Source of the DNA: Streptomyces albus subsp. chlorinus
Lineage (GTDB): Bacteria; Actinomycetota; Actinomycetes; Streptomycetales; Streptomycetaceae
Assembly: GCF_013302895.1 (NCBI RefSeq)
Contig: NZ_VJOK01000001.1
Coordinates: 6,631,979-6,670,493, forward strand
Direction of reading: 5' to 3'
DNA length: 38,515 nt
Part shown: positions 18,001 through 24,289 of the stretch, in pieces
Layout of the letters: each line of letters opens with the position of its first letter
Position numbering within the stretch: position 1 is the first letter of the stretch
Notes under the pieces: model-generated
What the model saw: only the letters and a program-made list of their open reading frames with translations
Databases searched by the model: none
Told to the model about the DNA's origin: nothing
Program-made: the position numbers and the translations under genes

Positions 18001-18307
18001 GGCGCCGGCCGCGGCGGCCGGGGGCGCGGACCTGCCCGCGCCCCGCCCGGCCGCCACAGGACAGGGGGACCCGGGCCCCGGCCCGGCGGCCGACAGCGTG
18101 CACGAGCGGCTGGCGAAGCTGTGGTCCGAGGCGCTGGGCATCGACGACATCGGCCCGGACGACGACTTCTTCGCCTTCGGCGGCAACTCCCTCGTCGGCG
18201 TCCAGCTCGCCGCCCGGGTGCGCCGCGAGTTCGACACCGACCTGCCCATCGCCACCCTCATCGAGAACCCGACCGTCCGCGCCATCGCAGGGATCATCTC
18301 CGCATGA
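12098..18307 (+). CDS. Single-module type I polyketide synthase, KS-AT-KR-DH-carrier
   Basis: A 2069-residue synthase. KS (about 40-470) has Cys213 (ATACSTSL), His349 (EAHGTGT) and His390 (KGNIGH), and its blocks (DPHYVRAKPVL, PQHRLFLECAYTALEHAGYDP) resemble the KS clade of cyanobacterial/myxobacterial hybrid PKS-NRPS. AT (about 655-1000) has Ser752 in GHSVGEY and HAFHS at 846-850, predicting malonyl-CoA. A structural KR half precedes the catalytic KR (GGLGGIG about 1310; Lys1436, Ser1459, Tyr1472, Asn1476). DH follows KR: His1638 in HRVAGTPVWP and Asp1805, with DAATS where DxxxQ/H is usual. The carrier ends the protein (GGNSL, Ser2031). There is no ER and no fused thioesterase. The start is uncertain: GGAGG abuts ATG 12098, while GTG 12128 has better-spaced GAGGGG. 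The stop overlaps the thioesterase start. Confidence 0.93.
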   Translation: MPAHQVRGLPVHSRNPRDGVGASGRSGTATASDRDGQDVRDAVAVVGMALRVPGSAGLDAFWTQLADGVESVTRFTAEELREAGIPDAVLADPHYVRAKPVLADLAGFDARFFGLTPREAQVRDPQHRLFLECAYTALEHAGYDPFHMPGTVGVYGGGAPNFYREWNVAAHPEATAFLGEVGVMVGNAADYLTTAVSHHLGLTGPSVNVATACSTSLVAVHTACQALRAGECDAAVAGGVQVELPRVSGYHAAEGGMFSVTGRVRPFDADADGTVFGTGVGTVVLKRYADALAAGDHVHALVRASALNNDGNLKAGFTAPSVEGQAALIRRTLRAAGIDPGRIGYIEAHGTGTRVGDPVEVNALTRAYRDLGHTGVRDCPLGSVKGNIGHLGPAAGVVGLIKTVLALQHGRIPPSINHTRPHPAIDFDSGPFRVITELADWPAHQDERLAAVSSFGVGGTNAHVIVQQAPERAPRRRPATTTSATRTGASVEAGASAEAGASMDAGASTEAAASAGAGAPVAAGGSASPGGSAALGAASRADVPEAPGSSGKSGSVAAGYPGTADGRAPAPGPAPRPVVLPVSARTPEALAAATGRLAAHIEAHPGQDIEDVGATLALGRPAFRHRLAVVPGEEGAPAALRAARTDAPPAPAGDAPLAFLFPGQGSQHLGMGKLLYAREAVFRETVDRCAELARPLLDADLREVVFAGDEPAAAERLTRTAMAQPALFTVEYALARQLLAWGLAPAAMAGHSVGEYVAACLAGVFSEADAVRLVARRGALVQELPGGGMLAVPLPAEEAEGLEGLDVAAYNGARLTVLSGPHEALDAAQAALAARGVTGQRLHTSHAFHSAMMEPALEPFAAELAEAELSPPTLPFVSNVTGTWITDEEAVDPAYWTRHLRAPVLFAPGVARLLEDGDLLFAEVGPGQVLTALTRAQARRMSSRDRDAPDRVVVPTMPMPQGGEDGPRCLARAVARLWTAGAPVDWRAYWGTGRRRVPLPTYPFQRTPHWLDAAPAPRATAAPATATAAPAPATEATTSGTAASAAGPGQQGEERRPIGRALFRPGWREDPAPPPGTGSLAATWLVLRRGEILDGTVSALRRAGGQVVTAEPGDRFARLTGSRYLLRPGVRADYDALAEALAADGLWPERILHGWLFGPPDAAYPEDDTGGWLDLGFFSVLFLAQVCAGRAGGRGAGPRWDVVGSRLRAVSGAEPVAPARAAVTGVCDVLAKELPESAVRCLDVAELRFAPGLLEELARAGGRPAPASAACADRWIALRGRRRWLPHHTQVPEPRARGTAGPLRERGTYLITGGLGGIGLAVAEGLAKAVRARLVLTARSPFPPREEWDRLLAGPSRTREGVAETVRRLRRLEEYGARVLVCRADVADEPAMRAVVERAEGEFGPVDGVFHTAGVPGGGLLALKTRAEAERVMAAKVTGTLVLDRLLGERVELMVLFSSITSVAGNLGQTDYAAANAFLDAYAHARAAEAPGFTVSVNWDAWAEVGMAARADALAPAAFRALQAGTAAPAVGSLASAHAPHPPAGDDTVGPQAAPLAPAPESALAPETGSAPEDASAPVPAAPPAASGPGLPGSAAPAAEPPLPAVHPLLGDRTDGPDGRLTYRTVLDGETHWVSREHRVAGTPVWPATAYLEMARAAAADALRGDATASVRLRLTDVTFLAVLVLTGPTALRTVLTPEGDGYRFSVAARADGQEWTEHAAGHVAPAPDGPVHLHDLQVLRECLPVVKPDTEPYEPETGLVDFGPRWTSVAELRRDDSSTLARIELPEPYRAEPADYPLHPALFDAATSNAVYLPELGPTGESYLPFSLSRLTLHGPLPPTVHVYSRRRGAHRPVVTFDLTLTDGDGREVADVTGYTVRVRDPAGFRDSVTARARPAAPAQEQRPAPQGGLGGEFAIRPEEGIQALWHILGDRIGPQVVVIPEGLDERLRAVEALTSDVIAEAGRRSEAPAAAAGGADLPAPRPAATGQGDPGPGPAADSVHERLAKLWSEALGIDDIGPDDDFFAFGGNSLVGVQLAARVRREFDTDLPIATLIENPTVRAIAGIISA
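13559..13666 (+). repeat. 18-bp tandem repeats in the KS-AT linker
   Basis: Six consecutive imperfect 18-bp units encode GASVEA, GASAEA, GASMDA, GASTEA, AASAGA and GAPVAA. They lie in a low-complexity Ala/Gly/Pro stretch between the KS and AT domains and probably form a flexible spacer. Confidence 0.8.
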
Positions 18308-19098
18308 ACACCACCGCCCCGCCGCCGGCCGACCGCTGGCTGCCCTTCCCGGCCGCCGCGGGCGGGGCCCGGGTGCGGCTGCTGTGCTTCCCCTGCGCGG
18401 GCCAGGGCGCCTCCGCCTACCGGTCCTGGCAGCGGCTGCTCGCGCCCGGCATCGAGGCCGTCCCGGTGCAGCTGCCCGGCCGCGAGGGGCGGGCCACCGA
18501 GGAGCCCTTCACCGACATGGACAGCCTGATGGCGCGGCTGCTGCCGGTGCTGGAGGAGCAGGTGGACGCCGTGGACGGCTACGCCCTGTTCGGGCACAGC
18601 CTCGGCGCGCTGGTCGCCTTCGAGGCCGCCCGCAGACTGGAGGCCGGCGGGCGGACGCCGCTGGGGCTCACCGTCGCCGCGCAGCGCCCGCCGCACCTGC
18701 CGCCGGCCCGCGAGACGGTCCACGACCTGCCCCGGGCGGCGTTCATGACGACGCTCGGCCTCTACGGGCAGGTGCCCGTGGGCCTCTTCGACGATCCGGC
18801 GGCCGTCGAACTGGCAGCCGCCGGACTGCGCGCCGACTTCACCCTCGTGGAGACCTACCGGCCCCCCGCCGGCCCTCCGCTGCGCTGCCCCGTGACGGCG
18901 CTGCCCGGGCTGGCCGACACCTCCCTGCCGCCCGGCTCGATGCGCGCCTGGCAGGAGTTGACCAGCGGGCCCTTCACCTTCCGCCCGGTGCCCGGCGACC
19001 ACTTCTTCGTCAACGAGCGCGCCGAGGAGGTGACGGGCGTCCTGCGCACCGCACTGTCCCGGACGGAGCCGCTGTCCGCACCACCGGGCAGCACGTGA
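18304..19098 (+). CDS. Type II thioesterase
   Basis: A 264-residue alpha/beta hydrolase of the stand-alone thioesterase family that clears aberrant acyl groups from carrier domains and sometimes releases products. Triad: Ser99 in FGHSLGALVAFE, Asp205 in LADTSLPP and His233 in PGDHFFV. The N-terminal LLCFPCAGQGASAYRSWQ and VQLPGREGR blocks are typical of TEII. ATG overlaps the synthase stop (ATGA), so it is translationally coupled. Since the synthase lacks a fused release domain, this protein may be both editor and release enzyme; that role is inferred. Confidence 0.92.
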   Translation: MNTTAPPPADRWLPFPAAAGGARVRLLCFPCAGQGASAYRSWQRLLAPGIEAVPVQLPGREGRATEEPFTDMDSLMARLLPVLEEQVDAVDGYALFGHSLGALVAFEAARRLEAGGRTPLGLTVAAQRPPHLPPARETVHDLPRAAFMTTLGLYGQVPVGLFDDPAAVELAAAGLRADFTLVETYRPPAGPPLRCPVTALPGLADTSLPPGSMRAWQELTSGPFTFRPVPGDHFFVNERAEEVTGVLRTALSRTEPLSAPPGST

Positions 19099-19278
19099 GC
19101 CGCGCGCTGCCGGAGGGCCTCACGGGAGGAGGCCGGAGGAGGGCCGGGGGGGAGGGAGACGGCCACGAAGGGACGCCGCGGGCGGCGGCGCGCGAGGGCG
19201 TGACAGGGCGGCCCGGCCTTCCGCCGGGGGCGGCCGCCGGTGAACGCGTCGTCCACGGTGCGGCCGGTGCGCTTCTCC

Positions 19279-20238
19279 TCAGCCGGTGGGTGCCGGCCGC
19301 TCATCGCCGGTGTCCGCCGCGGGCAGGAGCAGGCTCAGGTGGAGGTCCGGGTGGTCGGCCAGATGGACGGTGGTCCGGTCGAAGTGCAGCCGGCCCTCGG
19401 TGGGGTGGTCGAGCGTCTTGGCGCCGACGGCGGTGTCCCGCACCTCCTGGCGCCGCCACAGTTCGGCGAACCCGGCATCGGCGGTGGACAGTTCGGTGAC
19501 GACGCGGGGGAACTCCGGGTCGTCGGGGTAGCGTGCCGCGTCCGTGCGGAAGCCGGCGACGAGCTGCGGCGCCAACTGGTCCCAGTTCGCGGGGCGGTGC
19601 CCGCCGGGGAGCTTTCCGGTGAAGCCGTCCAGACAGCTGATGCCGGGCCGCAGGTCACCGAAGAGCGCGTGCAGCGCGGTGTTCCCGCCCAGGAAGCGCC
19701 AGTGCCGGTCGAGGACGTAGGCCGGGTGGGGGAGCCACCCGTCGAGCACCCGGACCACGGCGGCCGGGAGCCCGGGCGCGGCGTCGGCCGGGTGCGGGTC
19801 CCGGGGCGGTGCGGTCCGGTGGGGCCGGGGTTCGTGTCCCGCGAGCCGGTAGAGGTGGGCGCGTTCGGTGCCGTCCAGCCGGAGCGCGCCGGCGACGGCG
19901 TCCAGCACACTCGTCGTGACGGAGATCGCGCGGCCCTGCTCCAGCCATGTGTACCAGGTCAGCCCCACCCCCGCGAGGGTGGCGACCTCCTCGCGGCGCA
20001 GTCCGGGCGTGCGCCGCCGCCCGCCCTCCGGGAGCCCCGCGTCCCGCGGCGAGACCCGCGCCCTGCGGTCGCGCAGGAACGCGCTGAGTTCCGTGCGCCG
20101 CCGCGTCCGCGCTGCCCTGGCCGGACGCGCTGACGCCGCCGGACGTGCTGATGCCGCCGTTTGCGTCGGCGCCGCCGTGCCCGGCGTATCCGGTTGCGGC
20201 TCCGGTGTCGTGGCCGTGCCCCGCGTCCTGGTACTCAC
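19279..20238 (-). CDS. XRE-family regulator with MmyB-like ligand-binding domain
   Basis: A 319-residue DNA-binding protein. After a disordered Ala/Pro/Thr-rich N-terminus (about 50 residues) it has FLRDRRARVSPRDAGLP, then the helix-turn-helix LRREEVATLAGVGLTWYTWLEQGR, and the PAS-like C-terminal domain (VLDRHWRFLGGNTALHALFG ... DGFTGKL ... LSTADAGFAELWRR) characteristic of MmyB-type regulators, some of which bind fatty acids. GTG 20238 is chosen because the downstream frame begins SVSTRTRG-like and the next gene's promoter lies just beyond; longer in-frame starts overlap the exporter gene. Convergent to the PKS-thioesterase unit and divergent from the exporter, it is the obvious candidate regulator of this locus. 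Confidence 0.87.
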   Translation of the reverse strand: MSTRTRGTATTPEPQPDTPGTAAPTQTAASARPAASARPARAARTRRRTELSAFLRDRRARVSPRDAGLPEGGRRRTPGLRREEVATLAGVGLTWYTWLEQGRAISVTTSVLDAVAGALRLDGTERAHLYRLAGHEPRPHRTAPPRDPHPADAAPGLPAAVVRVLDGWLPHPAYVLDRHWRFLGGNTALHALFGDLRPGISCLDGFTGKLPGGHRPANWDQLAPQLVAGFRTDAARYPDDPEFPRVVTELSTADAGFAELWRRQEVRDTAVGAKTLDHPTEGRLHFDRTTVHLADHPDLHLSLLLPAADTGDERPAPTG

Positions 20239-20330
20239 GGCACTACCATAAGCGCCGCCTTGGCCCCCGCGAACGGCCTGCCGAGACTGGCCGGGTCCCT
20301 CACGAAAAACCCGGCGATGAAAGGCAGTTC

Positions 20331-21800
20331 GTGGTGCCTGGAACAGAGCACGAGAGCCCGTCCTCCGCGCGGCCGTCGGCACCCCCGGCCGGCTTCATGG
20401 AGGAGCCGCCCAGGGCGGGCCGCGCCCAGTGGGCCGCGTTGGCGGTGGTGCTGCTCGGAGCCTTCATGGGCTTTCTCGACATCTTCGTCGTCAACGTCGC
20501 CAACCCGGCCATCCAGAGGGAACTGAACGCAAGCTTCGCCGAGATCGGGCTCGTACCGGCCGGGTACACCCTGGCGTACGCCGTCGGGCTCGTCACGGGC
20601 GGGCGCCTCGGCGACCTGTACGGCAGGCGGCGGATCTTCCTGAGCGGGGTCGCCGCCTTCGCCGCCACCTCCCTGCTCTGCGCCTGCGCCACGACGCCCG
20701 CGTTCCTCATCGGTGCGCGGGTCGCACAGGGTCTGGCCGCCGCGCTGATGCTGCCGCAGGTCCTCGCGCTGCTCCAGGCGACCTTCCGGCGGGAGGAAGA
20801 GCGGGCGCGGGCCCTGGGACTGTACGGGGCGGTGGTCGGGGCCGGCGTCGTGGCCGGGCAGGTCGTCGGCGGGCTGCTGCTGGCGTGGGACGTGGCAGGC
20901 CTCGGCTGGCGGGCCGTCTTCCTCGTCAACGTCCCGCTGTGCGCGGCCACGTTCGCCGGGGCGCTCGTCCTGGTGGGGGAAGCGGACCGGGAGGGAGCCC
21001 GCCCCGCGCTGGACCTGGCCGGCGCCGCGCTGCTGGGCGCCGGACTCTTCGGGCTGCTGCACCCGCTGGTGGTCGGCGGCGAGGGAGGCTGGACGGCGCC
21101 GCTGGTGGTGGAGACGTGCGCGGCGGCGGTCCTGCTGGGCCTTTTCGTCCTGTGGGAGCGGCGCGTCGCCCGCGCCGGGGGAGCCCCTCTGCTGCCGCCG
21201 CGGCTCTTCGCCCAGCGCGGGTTCTCGCTGGGTCTGCCCACGGCCTTGCTCTTCTACGGTTCGAACGGCGCGTTCGTCTTCCTCCTCGCCTTCCACCTCC
21301 AGCAGGCGCTCTCCTTCTCCCCCTGGCAGTCGGCGGCCCTGTTCACCCCGATGGCGCTCTGCACGTCCGTCGCCGCGATCGTGTGCGGAAAGCTCGTCGC
21401 ACGCTGGGGCGGGCGGGTCGTGCCGTGGGGCGCGCTGGTGACCGGAGCCGGGCTGCTTGCCGTCTGGGCGACCACGGCCACCCAGGAGGCCGCACCCGGC
21501 CGGGCCCTCCTGCTGCTGCCGGGGCTCGTGCTGTACGGACTCGGCGGTGGCGTGGTCGCCACCTCGCTGCTGGGGCTCGCCCTCGCGGAGGTGGCCCCTC
21601 AGGACGCGGGCGCCGCGTCGGGCGGACTGCTGACCGCCGTACAGGCGTCGGAGGCCGCCGGGGTCGCCGGAATCGGTGCCCTGTTCTCCGCGATCTCCGC
21701 CTCGACGGGACCGACGGACGCCTTCGCCGCCGTCGTACTCCTCCTGGCGGGACTGGCCGCCGCGTTGGCGTTCCTGCTCCACCGGCTGCGCCGCGACTGA
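20331..21800 (+). CDS. DHA2-type major facilitator exporter (14 TM)
   Basis: About 489 residues with hydrophobic segments consistent with 14 helices. Signatures: LDIFVVNVANPAIQRELNAS (motif D1 of drug:H+ antiporters), GRLGDLYGRRRIFL (motif A), IGARVAQGLAAALMLPQVLAL, and GAVVGAGVVAGQVVGGLL (motif C of exporters). Expected to expel a small molecule using the proton gradient at the cytoplasmic membrane. GTG 20331 follows AAAGG by 6 bases; GTG 20334 is equally possible. Divergent from the regulator and next to the polyketide genes, it plausibly exports the polyketide or confers resistance to it; this is contextual. Confidence 0.9.
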   Translation: MVPGTEHESPSSARPSAPPAGFMEEPPRAGRAQWAALAVVLLGAFMGFLDIFVVNVANPAIQRELNASFAEIGLVPAGYTLAYAVGLVTGGRLGDLYGRRRIFLSGVAAFAATSLLCACATTPAFLIGARVAQGLAAALMLPQVLALLQATFRREEERARALGLYGAVVGAGVVAGQVVGGLLLAWDVAGLGWRAVFLVNVPLCAATFAGALVLVGEADREGARPALDLAGAALLGAGLFGLLHPLVVGGEGGWTAPLVVETCAAAVLLGLFVLWERRVARAGGAPLLPPRLFAQRGFSLGLPTALLFYGSNGAFVFLLAFHLQQALSFSPWQSAALFTPMALCTSVAAIVCGKLVARWGGRVVPWGALVTGAGLLAVWATTATQEAAPGRALLLLPGLVLYGLGGGVVATSLLGLALAEVAPQDAGAASGGLLTAVQASEAAGVAGIGALFSAISASTGPTDAFAAVVLLLAGLAAALAFLLHRLRRD

Positions 21801-21905
21801 GCCGCCGCGACCGGGCCGGGCGGCGCGGCCCCCGGCCCGGTGCCTGGTCCTCGCCGCCTGCGCCAGGCCGGGTGGGGCCGGGTGCCTGGTCCGCGAGGCC
21901 GGTTC

Positions 21906-22251
21906 GTGAGGTTCGAGTGGCTCTGTTGCCGGGGCCGCACCGGCTGCCGGCGGGCCTGTCTCCTGCACGGCCTGCCGCGGAAGAGTGCGGCGTACCACTG
22001 CTTCGCCGCCTGGCGGGAGAGGGGACCGGCCATGTCGTCCACGAACTCCTGCGTCGTCCACGAACTCCTGCGCTGCCAGGTCCGTGTACGGGCCCGCCGG
22101 TTGGAGGAACCGGCCCTGGCGGTGCTGGCACCGAGAGTGTCCACGCGGCCGCCGGGGTCCCGGCGTCCACGACCGGCCGGGACCCGGCGAGGCGGGTGCC
22201 GGGCCGCAAGCGGGGACCGGCCGTGGACGTGCGCGGCCTGGTCATCGCACA
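21906..22251 (+). pseudogene. Decayed IS5-family transposase
   Basis: Homology to IS5-type transposases can be followed only by changing frame several times: REVRVALL, then GRTGC...LLHGLPRKSAAYHCFAAWRERG, then VHELLRCQVRVRARRLEEPALAVL, then ESVHAAAGVPASTTGRDPARRVPGRKRG...VDVRGLVIA. The order matches the usual central region (LLPxDLPPKSAVYYYFAAWRxxG ... RxRxRRLEDP ... TQSVHA...GRKRGxxVD). One frame change is caused by a 19-bp tandem duplication. The stretch 21801-22256 holds nothing else. No terminal inverted repeats or target-site duplication were recognised. Confidence 0.75.
22035..22072 (+). repeat. 19-bp tandem duplication inside the transposase remnant
   Basis: TCGTCCACGAACTCCTGCG occurs twice in direct succession (22035-22053, 22054-22072), shifting the transposase frame by one. 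Confidence 0.9.
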
Positions 22252-22256
22252 ACACC

Positions 22257-23432
22257 TCAAGAACTGCCGCTCTCCGCGGCCCTGGGCTGCTGTTGGGTGA
22301 CGCAGTGGATGCCGCCTCCGCCTTCGGCGACGGTGTGGATCTCCAACTGGACGACCTCGCGGTCGGGGTAGAGGTCGCCGATGACGGCGGCGGCCTGCTG
22401 GTCGGCTCTGCGGTCGCCGAAGCGCGGGATGAGGACGGCGTCGTTGGCGATGTAGTAGTTGGCGTAGGAGCCGAGGAAGTCCTTCCCGCGGCGGCCGAGC
22501 CTGGCGGGGTCGGGTTCGGGGAGGTCGATGATCTCGAACTTCCTTCCCCGGGCGTCGGTCGCGTTCTCCAGGACGCCGCGGGCCTGATCGTAGGCACGGG
22601 TCCACACATCGGGTCCGTCGCCGTCCCAGGCGCGGCTGAGCAGGACGACACCGTTCTCACCGAAGCGGGCCAGGGAGTCGACGTGGTAGTCGGTGATGTC
22701 CTGGCCCTTGGCGCCCTTGAACCAGATCACCTGGTCGGCGCCGACCAGGTGCTTGAGGGAGTTCTCGATCTCGTCGCGGCTCAGGCCGGGGTTGCGGTTG
22801 GCGTTGACCAGAGAGCTCTCGGTGACCAGGAGGGTGCCGTGCCCGTCCACCTCCAGTGAGCCGCCCTCTCCCACCAAGGGCGCGTCGACGCGGGGGACGC
22901 CCGCGTACTCCAGAACGGCGCGGGCCACCTTCGCGTCGTGCTCGTGTTCCTGCTTGCCGCCCCAGCCGTTGAAGTGCAGGTCGATGCCCGCAAGGCCTTC
23001 CGGGCCCAGGACGAAGGTCGGGCCGCTGTCGCGCATCCACAGGTCGTCGGTGGGCACGGCGATCACGTCCACTCCCGCGCCGCAGGCCCGCCGTGCCGCC
23101 TTGGCCTCCTCCGGGGCGGCCAGCATGACCACGGGCTCGAACCCGGCCAGCGCACGGGCGATGCCCGCGATGTCGCGCTGGGCGTCTTTCGCCATGTCCT
23201 CCCAGACCGAGTCCAGCGGCGGCCACGACATGAACGTGCGGACGTGCTCGTGTGTCTCCGCCGGCATGAACAGTTCGGCCTGCTTCCGGCTGGGCACCGC
23301 GGCCTCCTTTGCCCCGGACGACTGGCGACCTGCCTTCTTCTCCTGATCCTGACCGCAGGCTGTCAGCCCCGCGGCGGCCGGTACGGCAGCCACGCCGCCC
23401 CTCAGCACGCTTCGGCGGTTCGGTCTCCTCAT
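22257..23432 (-). CDS. Agmatine deiminase-family (PAD-like) Tat lipoprotein
   Basis: A 391-residue guanidino-modifying enzyme of the agmatine deiminase/peptidyl-arginine deiminase family; agmatine deiminase converts agmatine to N-carbamoylputrescine and ammonia. Seen: FMSWPPLDSVW, DDLWMRDSGPTFV, HFNGWGGKQ, GEGGSLEVDGHGTLLVTESSL, ITDYHVDSLARF (catalytic His) and GGGGIHCVTQQQP (nucleophile Cys377). The N-terminus has NRRSVLRGG and a short hydrophobic stretch ending LTAC (Cys26), a Tat signal with a lipobox, so the enzyme is predicted to act outside the cell, anchored to the membrane. Typical cytoplasmic AguA proteins lack this signal. Divergent from a TetR gene with a perfect palindrome between, implying control by it. 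Substrate may be an exogenous guanidine rather than agmatine. Confidence 0.9.
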   Translation of the reverse strand: MRRPNRRSVLRGGVAAVPAAAGLTACGQDQEKKAGRQSSGAKEAAVPSRKQAELFMPAETHEHVRTFMSWPPLDSVWEDMAKDAQRDIAGIARALAGFEPVVMLAAPEEAKAARRACGAGVDVIAVPTDDLWMRDSGPTFVLGPEGLAGIDLHFNGWGGKQEHEHDAKVARAVLEYAGVPRVDAPLVGEGGSLEVDGHGTLLVTESSLVNANRNPGLSRDEIENSLKHLVGADQVIWFKGAKGQDITDYHVDSLARFGENGVVLLSRAWDGDGPDVWTRAYDQARGVLENATDARGRKFEIIDLPEPDPARLGRRGKDFLGSYANYYIANDAVLIPRFGDRRADQQAAAVIGDLYPDREVVQLEIHTVAEGGGGIHCVTQQQPRAAESGSS

Positions 23433-23460
23433 GACACGGCTCCCCTTCTCACCAAGACGC

Positions 23461-23482
23461 CCTGACTGAAATTTCAGTCAGG
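23461..23482. promoter_or_regulatory. Perfect 22-bp palindrome, probable TetR operator
   Basis: CCTGACTGAAA at 23461-23471 is followed directly by its exact reverse complement to 23482. It lies in the 107-bp divergent gap, 29 bp from the deiminase start and 58 bp from the TetR start. Perfect dyads of this size between a tetR gene and its divergent neighbour are the usual operator arrangement, so it likely represses both genes. Confidence 0.85.
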
Positions 23483-23539
23483 ACGAGAAGGTAACATCGT
23501 CTCCGTCATCGATCGGAACGCTTCGAGGGAGTCGAACCC

Positions 23540-24112
23540 GTGTCCGCCCGCCGTACCGCCATCCTGGAAGCCGCCACCCGCGTCATCGCTCAGCGCGGCA
23601 TCAGGGGCCTGCGAGTCGAGGAGCTGGCCGAGGAGGCCGGCGTGTCGACCTCGCTGATCTACTACCACTTCCGCGACCGGGCCGGTCTCCTCGCCCGCAC
23701 CCTCGACTTCATCAACACCCGAGCCGAGCACTACACCCAGCCCACCACCGACCCCGACACCGACCCCCGCGGCCACCTGGAAGAGATGCTGCTCCTCGAA
23801 CTCCAGGACACCCCCGCCGTCGTCGAGAACACCACGGCCTGGGGCGAACTGCGCTCCACCGCCGTCTTCCAGCCCGATCTGCGCGACCAACTCCGCACCA
23901 CCACCGGCAGCTGGAACGACCACACCAGCGACCTGATCCACCGCGCCCAGCAGACCGGCCGCGCCGCACCTGATATCTCACCGGACGACGCCGCAGACCG
24001 GCTCACCGCCCTCGTCGAAGGGCTCAGCAAGCGCTGGCTCAGCGGCACCCTCACCCTCGACCGCGCTCGCCACCTCCTGCGCGGCGCCATCACCGCGGAA
24101 CTCGGCCCCTGA
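23540..24112 (+). CDS. TetR-family transcriptional regulator
   Basis: 190 residues. The N-terminal helix-turn-helix reads RRTAILEAATRVIAQRGIRG...VEELAEEAGVSTSLIYYHFRDRAGLL, canonical for TetR; residues about 60-190 form the helical ligand-binding domain, with no ligand inferable. GTG 23540 is the start giving a full HTH. The gene is divergent from the agmatine deiminase-like lipoprotein and flanks the 22-bp palindrome, so it most likely controls itself and that gene in response to a guanidine or polyamine-related effector (inference). Confidence 0.92.
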   Translation: MSARRTAILEAATRVIAQRGIRGLRVEELAEEAGVSTSLIYYHFRDRAGLLARTLDFINTRAEHYTQPTTDPDTDPRGHLEEMLLLELQDTPAVVENTTAWGELRSTAVFQPDLRDQLRTTTGSWNDHTSDLIHRAQQTGRAAPDISPDDAADRLTALVEGLSKRWLSGTLTLDRARHLLRGAITAELGP

Positions 24113-24179
24113 GCCGACCACCAGCACGACCCCCACCCTCGTCCGAAACAGGGCATCACCGTACGAACCACCCTCTGCG

Positions 24180-24219
24180 TGCATGGGCGTATGGGTGCGT
24201 GGGCGCATGGGTGCATGGA
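24180..24219. repeat. Five tandem 8-bp repeats (consensus YRYRTGGG)
   Basis: TGCATGGG, CGTATGGG, TGCGTGGG, CGCATGGG and TGCATGGA follow one another in the gap between the convergent tetR and Nudix genes. Confidence 0.7.
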
Positions 24220-24222
24220 GCG

Positions 24223-24243
24223 GCCGGGTGCCGGGTGCCGGGT
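24223..24243. repeat. Three tandem GCCGGGT heptamers
   Basis: Three exact copies of GCCGGGT, three bases after the octamer array and before the 3' end of the minus-strand Nudix gene. Confidence 0.7.
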
Positions 24244-24289
24244 GGCGACGTCACCGCCCGGCCCCGAGCTCCCGGCCGGCGGGTCCCCC

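Noticed and set aside
13712..18103. A 1463-codon antisense frame across the polyketide synthase
   Set aside because: It is a GC-bias shadow of the PKS: no family motifs, Gly/Arg/His-rich composition, and the plus strand carries complete catalytic domains.
21801..22256. Functional insertion sequence
   Set aside because: Frame is broken several times and terminal inverted repeats were not found.
23461..23482. Phage or element attachment site
   Set aside because: No integrase, and a perfect dyad between tetR and a divergent gene is better explained as an operator.
24180..24243. CRISPR array
   Set aside because: Units are 7-8 bp with no spacers and no cas genes nearby.
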